DNA of 64,000 bases. Origin: Anniella stebbinsi (lineage: Eukaryota; Chordata; Lepidosauria; Squamata; Anniellidae). Location of the stretch: NCBI GenBank assembly GCA_029215795.1, contig JARDYH010000001.1:231535654-231599653 (forward strand). Reading direction: 5' to 3'. A model generated the notes under the pieces. The model worked only from the letters and a program-made list of their open reading frames with translations. It was not told the DNA's origin and made no database searches. Each line of letters opens with the position of its first letter. Position 1 is the stretch's first letter. The position numbers and the translations under genes were made by a program. Below are positions 56,056-64,000 of this stretch, one piece after another.

Positions 56056-57700
56056 CACCTCTGCTCATGTGAGGCAGTGCACCTGATTCTTGCAGATTCC
56101 ACCCCCTTATCCACAAAAGCCCCCACTCATACTCAAAAGATGCTTCTGATAAATGGGGACATTCTGGAACAATATGGGATGTGACATGGAGGGCTGCAGT
56201 AGGTAAGAGGTATTGGCAATAATCAGCAGAAGCACTTTCGCCTACTGCAAAGCCATCATTGGATGTAACCCAGTATTTGTACTGCTATTCTGGAAAGGTT
56301 ATTTACATAAAGATTAATTTTGTATTAAATATATTTAAGCATGATATACATTTTAAAGAAAAATATGCTATATGGGGTCTAGTTAAATTGAACTGTATAT
56401 GGATTACCTGCAACTGCTGATTTAACTAGAAATCATTCATATGTTATATGTATTTACTAGCCAATATATGGATTTCACAAATATCAAATGTAGAATTCAT
56501 TATACTGTAGATTATAATGTAAGATGTCAGCATGGGGAACAAACCAGAACTTCATTTACAAGTAAAATAGTTGAAGCCAACTGGCATGGAATAGTTTCAC
56601 CCAGCAAGTATAAACAATTATTGCTGGGTGAAACTAAAAACAAGTATGTTGGTCCTTAAGATACTCTACTGACAATTCAGTAACGAAGAAATAAAAGTGC
56701 AATTAAAGTTTTATTTGAGTGGTGCTAATTAAATGCCAAGAATATCTTGCCACAAGAATTTAAAAGAATTAACTGACATATTTGATAAAGAAATGTAATT
56801 ATTTAAGTAATAGACAAAGAGTGCCCTAGAACATTTCTCAAGTTACAACCACCTGGAAATTAAAGGATTTCTTAGTTCTACTGTAAAACATGTATTTCCT
56901 GATTGGATCAGATTCTTTGGATTTCTCCATTGTGGCCAGTGACAGAGGCAATTCACTGAGAGATCAGAAAGAACAAAGGCCCCAAGTCCAGCAACCACAG
57001 GGAGAACAGGGCTCAGGGCCTATCATGTCTGTTCATCGCTTTGTGGCATTTTATTATTTCTATAGCATCATCAATGTATATGGTGTTTTACAAAGTGCAA
57101 GTGGACAGGCACCTGTTCAGAGGGTTTATAATCTCGAATTCAATACAGAGAACAGAAGAAGGGGAGAAAAGTGAAGGCAAATTCTGATACCAATTAACCT
57201 AATCTGCATCCCCTAGACAAATGTACAGATCACAAGATAATTATCCAATGGCTGTTGTACTTCCAGAATATTCCAACACATTCTCAGCTCAAAAATGCAT
57301 TAACACACAATACCCCAGAATATCCCAGTACTAGGGTCATGCCAGGACATTATGGGAGAAAAAAATGGTGGACACCACAAATCAATGACTTGACTCTGAC
57401 ATTTCTGGTATTCTTTTGAATATATGAATGTTGTTCACATTATTTCATCTCAGTCTCATTTTCGCCAGTTGAACAAAAATCCTGAACTTGCAAGGCTCTC
57501 TTGTATCACTTTTTGAGTCTTGGAAACAATGTAACCCAAAATGGTAATATAAAATGACAACTGTGACACCAATTGATACAATTAAAGAAAAACTTGAAGA
57601 CCAGAAATACAAATTTTAAAATTCTACTTAGATGAAGGAATTTAGTTAAAATTGAATTAAGACAGTAGTAGAACTGCATATTAAAACCTTGTCAAAATAA
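56056..57700. other. Unclassified sequence
   Basis: 57048-57165 (TTATTATTTCTATAGCATCA, then TGTATATGGTGTTTTACAAA and GTTTATAATCTCGAATTCAA) looks like an old LINE 3' terminus of a widespread amniote type. Otherwise nothing recognised. Confidence 0.4.
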
Positions 57701-57704
57701 AATG

Positions 57705-57850
57705 TTTCCATAGAATCACAGAATTTAAGGGGATCTTATAGGCCATCTAATCCAACCCCCTGCACAAGGCAGGACATCACTACTGAAATGGCCTTGTGCT
57801 TCTCCCACATCCCCAGATCTTCTTATCAGCAACATATCTGTCCTGTCCAT
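57705..57850 (-). mobile_element. CR1 LINE 3' end, minus orientation
   Basis: TAGAATCACAGAATTTAAGG, CTTATAGGCCATCTAATCCA and ACCCCCTGCACAAGGCAGGA are the reversed terminal part of CR1. Confidence 0.85.
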
Positions 57851-60800
57851 ATTAAGTTTTCATTTGTTCAGTCCATCCAACATCCCTGGGTTTGAATTAT
57901 GGAAACAAGAGGTAAAACTGTGCGCTTTTAGCATACTGTTGATACCTAATTGCGAATCTCTGGTTTAATGTAGATGTTTAAAAGGGTGAGATACCTTGCA
58001 GACCAAAGGTCATGAGACTGAACAGCAGTCTCCCAGTACTACCTCTATGACTAACCCTCCAGGAATAAATGGAATAGTTACAGTGTCACATAAAACCATC
58101 CCCACCAGAGTACAGAAGGATATCACAGTTACTAATACTGAAAGTCACTGAGAGGCCCAGAAGAATCAACAAGGTAACACACCACCCAAACCACTTCCAT
58201 GTAGAGGTCACTCACAACAGCAATCAACCAGGTTGGAGGCCATAACAGAACGGAGCTCAACAATTAGTTTCAGACAGAAAGCCTTGGAGGTGAAACATGA
58301 CAATGAACTAAACAGTTTGCCCAAGTAGGGAAGATCTGACACACGGCAATACTTGTTGCCGTCACCTAAGTCTAGATATGGCTTCTTTAAAGGAGATTTC
58401 AACAGAGTTTCTTTCAGAATTGTGGGAACAACTTGCTCTCTCAGGGAGTAACTATTTCTGATATTTAACTAGACAGACCTATTCTGGCAGCTTTAATCAG
58501 CCATAATCAGCAAGGGTCAAGCACAGATGAGGTTGGTCCCATATCTCCAGGTTAATAATGTGAAAGATATCTATTAAAAATTGATCAGATGGTGCTATAG
58601 CTTTTTGACTTGTGATCAGTTTGCTATCCTTATATCATCAAAACCTTGCTATATAGCCAAATTTCTTCCCTCTTATACTTATGCATTTGGTTCTTTTCCA
58701 TGTATAATATCTTAAAATTTTCATTGCTGAATTTCTCTCTGATTAGTTCTTCAAACAAAGTATTTAAGTTGTACGGAATAACTCTAGGATGTTACAGAAG
58801 GCATCATTGTATTTATACTACAATACTTTGTATATTTCTTCCTATTTCTGAGACTGCTACTATACCTTACAAAAAAGCTTAATTTTCTCTTAAATAATAG
58901 AAGCAATTATTTTGTTATGCAAGAGGGTGAAAAATACTTATTAAAGTAGAACACCACATTACACTGTTTAAGACTAAACTACTTCTTGAAGGGAGTCACT
59001 AAAACTGCAACAAGTAGTGACATTCTAGAGATCATTTCATTCATTCATGCTTTTTATTTTTTATCGGGAATTTTACAAAACAGAACAGAAAAGTAATCAC
59101 GGGGGAGGGGGAAAGAGAACAAACATTACATGCATAGAAATGTCATTTTTTCATCAGATACACCATTCTTTAAAAAAAAGGGGGGAGTTATACATAGGTT
59201 TCAAGAAAAGCGGACCAAATATTCATGTATTTATCCACTCACAAGTGGCGTCTATATACCATCCATTCAAATGTTGATAACGTTAAGCCCATTGCATTAT
59301 AGGAGGTGAGCATTCAATAAATTTATGTCATTGCACAGAACTGCAAGCTTCTTGAGGGAGACAGAATTCTGAATTAATGACTTTACCCTTAACAAGTTTT
59401 TAAAACAAGATCTACTTTTAAAATTAGCAAAACTTTACAGTTAAGTTTGTTTGAGATTACCATTTACTTGGTAGTTATATAAATGTGGGTACATTTCAAA
59501 AGTTTTATATGGCAAAAAGGGCATGTGTATATTATCTTGAAAAACGCATTAACTGCATAGTGTCATTTAAGAAGAGTCTTTGGTTGAATTCCCAGCAGTG
59601 GGACAAACCTTTGTTGATATGCTAACAGTCATGATCTGCACACTAGATCAGAACCAGGATGACTTCCCAGAATACTGTAGACTTTATATTTACAACTATT
59701 GAGAAGTTCAATTTATTGAACTGATGTAATGATTACTTGTAAGCGTTGGCATACTATGCTGAGTTTTAGTCATTTAATCTTTTAAAAGCAATATACATTT
59801 TGTAACTATTACATTATACAATTATTTCTAAGGATTACATTATATAACGGTATGACAATTCTTTTTACTAGCTACCTGCAATCCAATGAATTCAGGCCAC
59901 AGAGTTATGCTTAATGAAGTGTTAGTCAACCAATTTTCATCTGTTCAAATACCTACTTCAGTATCGCATATGAAGGATATTTTATTGATTAAGACATTCC
60001 AAATAATTTTAAACCTTATAAATTTAAAGAATGCAAGTTGTAAGGAAGATGCTCTTCTGTCTGATAATGGAATTACTGGGTGAAAACACAGAGCAATCTG
60101 CCCACTTCTATAAGACGTTCTGAAAGATGCAAGACTACAGAGAATTAAAAATCTAATATGAAGAAGTAGACATTGTAACTGAATACTTATGGCAAATATT
60201 TTGACATACATAAGAAAAAAATGATTTAACTCTAGTGGAAAATTCAGCAGATTGTTGCCAACAGAATTGTAGCCAGAATAGGGTCATTGAAAAACAAGAT
60301 GGAGGTTGTTGGCATGTTCAGGCGATGCCAACTATTTTGGAAGGATTGTTGGCCACAAAATGTTGAGTGTACTGGGGGAGGGGATGGAAATCCTGGTGTG
60401 GGTGGGGGGGCAGGTGGGGGGGGAAGAGACATAGAGTGGTGTACTCTGGAAGAGGGTGAGGCTGGAATTAAGAACAGCAGCACTCCACACTGCAACATTT
60501 TGTTGCCGATCCTACTTGTTCAAGTTTATAAAGATAGTGGTACTCAATTTCACATTCCTTACAGCTGGAATTAATGAATCTATAAGATAAATGACAGTCT
60601 GCTTAATATGAAGGTTACATTTTTCCACACAGAATTATAGTGTGGTCTGAAAATCTTCTAAAATCTACTGCATAGAAAAGTTAATACTTGGGGCAGAATC
60701 TCAATTTTCTGCAACCATCCATCCACTCTAGAAATAATCTCCAGAGTTCAGGGGATAGAATGTTGATGTCCTACACTACTAGGAGCTGCCATTCATGGCC

Positions 60801-62350
60801 TCCAGTCACCACATGGCAACCTTTCCCATCACCTACCGAATTCTTCTGTCTGCAATCAACCCTGGCTGACTGCAAAAACACTTTAAAGAAAAATGTTCAA
60901 GTCCTTAATATCAACTTTCTTAACGTTATTTAATCAGGAGAAAAATATAATGATCCCTCGATTCCAAGTAATATCCTAGGTATGAGAACAGGATCCAGTT
61001 ACAATGATATTTACATTTTTTGTAAATCATTAAAAAAATGAGGTCTTAACATAGCAGCTGATTAAATTTATTCAGCCGACAGACTTAGTCACTCAAATAT
61101 CAAAACATGTAGATGCACAGGTCCTTTCTAAAAGCTGGAGTTCAACACCATATTGTGGTAACACAATGAGACAACTGCATGTTCTTGTCTTTGATGAAGC
61201 CTTGTAAGTGCAGGCTTTGGCAGGCTGGTAGACCATGTGACAGGAACTATGTTGTGCTAGCCTGCAATTAGTGGATTTGGAGGCCAACTGTCTTGGGACT
61301 GTATGTTGTAACAGCCTAAGGGCCCCGGAGAGGAATGATAAATAAAAGGTCAGTAAGCTGAAGGTACACCCACTCCCCATGCTTGAAAGCAGCCACAGAT
61401 CATTTCACCTGTCACTTTCATCCTTTAGACAGGATCCCGTTGGTAATAAATTATTGGTCCTCTGGGCATGGATAACAGGGAGTGGTTCAGAGACATGCTG
61501 TATGCAAAACAACAACAACCGTTAATCAGTTTAATCCTTGCTCAGCTGCACAGGGTATATCACTGATTGCGCCATTTGAGAGAAAAAAGAAAATTCTCCC
61601 CTCAAGGCAAATTAGTCAGCTCTTATGCCTGCATTTATATGCCCGCATTTATATGCCCATTCTCTTTTGTGAACCATGGTGGATATTCTTCAGTTGGATA
61701 CACCAGATGGAGCACGGACAGGCCCTGAAGCCTATGTGTTAAAACTGAATGTGTTGCTGTGTGGTTGCTTTTTGGCACAGCAGGCATGGAGGGTGGCAAA
61801 CTCACTCTCCTTTGCTTGAAGAGTCACCCCAGCTTCAAGAATAGAACACCACAATATACACACATTTGTTTTTCAAAATATTAAAAAGAGAGATTTAGTT
61901 AAGTGTCAAATGGAAGACCTTTTGCAGCTACCAGAATGTTGCAGGCCCACAGAATTGTTCACTGCAACTATGAATTAAAGTTTTAGCACAATCCCAATCT
62001 GAAAACTTTTAAATAAATGGGAAGATTTCATTCTCCAACATGTCTTGATCCCTTCAAGACTGCACAAATAACTGGTTTCTGATCATTATTAGCCAATTTA
62101 TTTAATGTTTCTTTTTTGCTGGATGCTAAAAAAACCTACATGTTTGGGTTTGTTCACTGTGGCCAACAATCTTAGCATAACTAAGGAGATTGGCAAACAA
62201 TATTATTTTTCTGGTTAATTTATATTCAGTCACTGTCAAGCATTTCAGCAGGCCTAGAACATACATGAGAATCTAAGAATCTGAACATTGCTTACCATTT
62301 TACATGCATTGTGATAGCTAGGTCAAGAAATATTTGCTCTTACCGCCCAG
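57851..62350. other. Long unclassified stretch
   Basis: 57990-58440 is unusually low in AT for the region and may be an old antisense LINE piece, but no motif was confirmed. G-rich runs (GGGTGGGGGGGCAGGTGGGG) are at 60400-60425. Short ORFs show no domain. Confidence 0.4.
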
Positions 62351-62357
62351 AAAGTGA

Positions 62358-62572
62358 CCAGGTCCGCACGATACAAAGGTGGTAAATAAGCCACCCACAC
62401 TCTGTTGTAGTGTTGCTTTGTTAACCACTCCAGCTACCCATCCTCACCAGGCTTGTATGTCATGACAACCTGCGCCCGGTGAGGGTAATTAGGAAAATGA
62501 GCCGGCATGTGGAGGGGTGGTTAACAAGTCACCATGGCTTATTAACTACCCTCATGTCATGCAAATCAGGCT
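62358..62572. mobile_element. Hairpin MITE (GTCCGCACGATACA termini)
   Basis: The left end GACCAGGTCCGCACGATACA and the right end (reversed: AGCCTGATTTGCATGACATG) are inverted. Arms continue GGTGGTAAATAAGCC against GTAGTTAATAAGCCA. Flanks are AGT and AAT. Confidence 0.8.
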
Positions 62573-62657
62573 AATGTCTTTGAGCAAAACAAATTCTATC
62601 ACCCTACTGTAGACTTCTCCATCCAAATGGATCCACCTAACTTATGACATAGGCACT

Positions 62658-62986
62658 GACCTGGTTTAGCTGACACGACAGCCCACCATGGACTAATTAA
62701 CCCTCAGGGTGCTGTGGTGTGTGCCATCTGCCATCATGAATATGCAAGCCCCAGCTGGAGTTTGTTGGGGCTTGTTATCAGAACTCAGGCAGTGGGGTTA
62801 TTTAATGGTTAAGCAAACTTTGCATAACCCATGCTCCGTTTTAGTGTTATGACCCCTCTGTCAGGTTTGGTCAACACAACAAGGCCCTGCCAGGGTTTGC
62901 ATATTCATAATGGTGGCTGACATGTGCTGCAGCTCCTTGAGGATAAATTAACCCACGATATGCTGTTGTGTCATCCAAACTGGCCC
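62658..62986. mobile_element. Hairpin MITE with long arms and ACT flanks
   Basis: The left end GACCTGGTTTAGCTGACACG and the right end (reversed: GGGCCAGTTTGGATGACACA) are inverted. The arms align for over 90 bases, including CATCATGAATATGCAAGCCC against its reversed partner near 62900. ACT lies immediately outside both ends (62655-62657, 62987-62989). Confidence 0.88.
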
Positions 62987-62989
62987 ACT

Positions 62990-63659
62990 GTGTAACTTGG
63001 CCATGATGCAGCCTTTCTATTTTTAGGGTCTAAGCTCTTCTCTCAAGGTGTATGATATGGTCTGCAAGCAGTCCCTACCACTTGCAGAACGGCGATTCAG
63101 TGTTTCTGGAGGCAAACCAAGACAAGTGGAAATGCTAGTTTCTGAAGGGGGCAGGTCAGAAGGGCTCACATAAGGAAGCTCTGCCAACCCACCTCATTCC
63201 AGAAATGAGGGTTTCCCCTCATTTTGGGGCTTGCCCCCAGAAGCACGACATTGTCGTCCTGCAAGCGGTAGGGGCCACTTGCAGATCGGAATTGGTGGAG
63301 CTGGTTGCCCATGGACCAGAATCGGCAGCCAGCTCCACTAGCAGCTGGACAGTGCTAGATTCTGCCCAATATCCACTACTCACTTAACTATTTCAAGAAA
63401 TCTGAATACTTGATGGCACATGTTACTGAGAAGCAAAGAGTTTTTACAAACTCAACTTGCAGTTGCAATGCAATAGAGTACAATCTGTATCTAATGAAAG
63501 GACATATTTCTTTAAAAATGGAAAAGGGGACATTTCAGAAATAGAGGCAGATCTTCACTGAGAAACAAAAAAACACTTTCCATATCAATCCCACTGTACA
63601 TTTTTTTTGCATTCTTAAACCTTATTACATAATCCAAGCAACCTTGTCCATTATGCAAC
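62990..63659. other. Unclassified sequence
   Basis: 63050-63300 shows imperfect inverted similarity (GTCCCTACCACTTGCAGAAC against GCGGTAGGGGCCACTTGCAG), possibly another hairpin element. No gene found. Confidence 0.4.
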
Positions 63660-63790
63660 AACCAACGTGTTTATTATTTACTTACTATATTTATAACCAC
63701 CTTTCAGCTTTAATAGCTCCCAAGGTAGTCTGCAATAACAACATATTAAATTAATTCACAGTTAAAACAATTCAAATCTCAAAGGGAAAG
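63660..63790 (-). mobile_element. SINE/LINE tail remnant, minus orientation
   Basis: TTATTATTTACTTACTATAT, then ATAACCACCTTTCAGCTTTA and CTCCCAAGGTAGTCTGCAAT, resemble the reversed 3' end of the Sauria SINE. Confidence 0.5.
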
Positions 63791-63797
63791 TTTGATC

Positions 63798-63933
63798 CCT
63801 GGCATCTCCAGGTAGGGCTGGAAAAATCTTGGTTGAAACCCTGGAGAGCCGCTGCTGCCAGTCAGTGTTGACAATACTGGTCTGGATGGACCAATGGTCT
63901 GACTCAGTATAAGGCAGCTTCCTATGTTCCTAG
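63798..63933 (+). mobile_element. tRNA-Ala-headed SINE, plus orientation, head truncated
   Basis: TTGATCCCTGGCATCTCCAG (box B edge), GGTAGGGCTGGAAAAATCTT, CCCTGGAGAGCCGCTGCTGC, GGTCTGACTCAGTATAAGGC and AGCTTCCTATGTTCC. It is the only plus-strand copy. Confidence 0.9.
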
Positions 63934-64000
63934 AGTAAGAAGCTGGTGGGAACAGGGTTGCACAGTCATGGACCTTTGCAAAGGTGTGTATCTATTATAC

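Overview
The window is vertebrate nuclear DNA, most likely from a squamate reptile (lizard or snake). The evidence is a clearly recognisable MBD5 gene with long introns. It is embedded in repeats typical of squamates: Sauria-type SINEs, a tRNA-Ala-headed SINE, CR1 and L2-like LINEs, a Penelope remnant, DIRS elements and many hairpin MITEs. There are no bacterial-style operons, rRNA genes or CRISPR arrays.

The only host gene identified with high confidence is MBD5, on the minus strand. Four consecutive coding exons lie at 18116-18004 (start codon and N-terminal half of the MBD), 7059-6957 (rest of the MBD core), 6180-6000, and a large 2.1-kb exon at 3245-1110. All splice junctions obey GT-AG and the phases join without a frameshift. 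Together they give about 845 N-terminal codons; the C-terminal exons, including the PWWP region, lie off the left edge. Everything right of about 18.1 kb is therefore upstream of the MBD5 start codon. It probably belongs to the long introns between 5' untranslated exons, but none of those exons could be identified.

Inside the 3246-5999 intron, antisense to MBD5, there is a gene-like arrangement. It has a CpG- and GC-box-rich segment (about 3983-4440), a candidate noncoding exon ending in a donor at 4544/4545, a strong acceptor at 5166, and a 98-codon ORF (5259-5555) with a strong Kozak start. Its function is unknown. A second exon-like segment lies at 10539-10647.

The rest is transposon landscape. 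7.9-16.3 kb holds L2-like LINE copies, a nested MITE/LINE block and a Penelope GIY-YIG remnant. 21.7-23.7 kb and 31.5-34.4 kb hold CR1 copies, each interrupted by a hairpin transposon with a clear target-site duplication (3 bp and 9 bp). 30.4 kb holds a complete hAT-like palindrome. 39.4-40.1 kb and 47.5-50.5 kb hold two DIRS tyrosine-recombinase retroelements. The larger keeps gag and an apparently intact recombinase catalytic set but has lost reverse transcriptase. The smaller is reduced to terminal repeats plus the internal complementary region. At least nine hairpin MITEs or fragments share a terminal motif close to GGGCCAGTTCGNACRACA and seem to use 3-bp ANT target sites.

The most notable system is the pair of DIRS elements. 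Their terminal and internal complementary repeats can be matched by eye, and they represent two successive stages of loss of autonomy.
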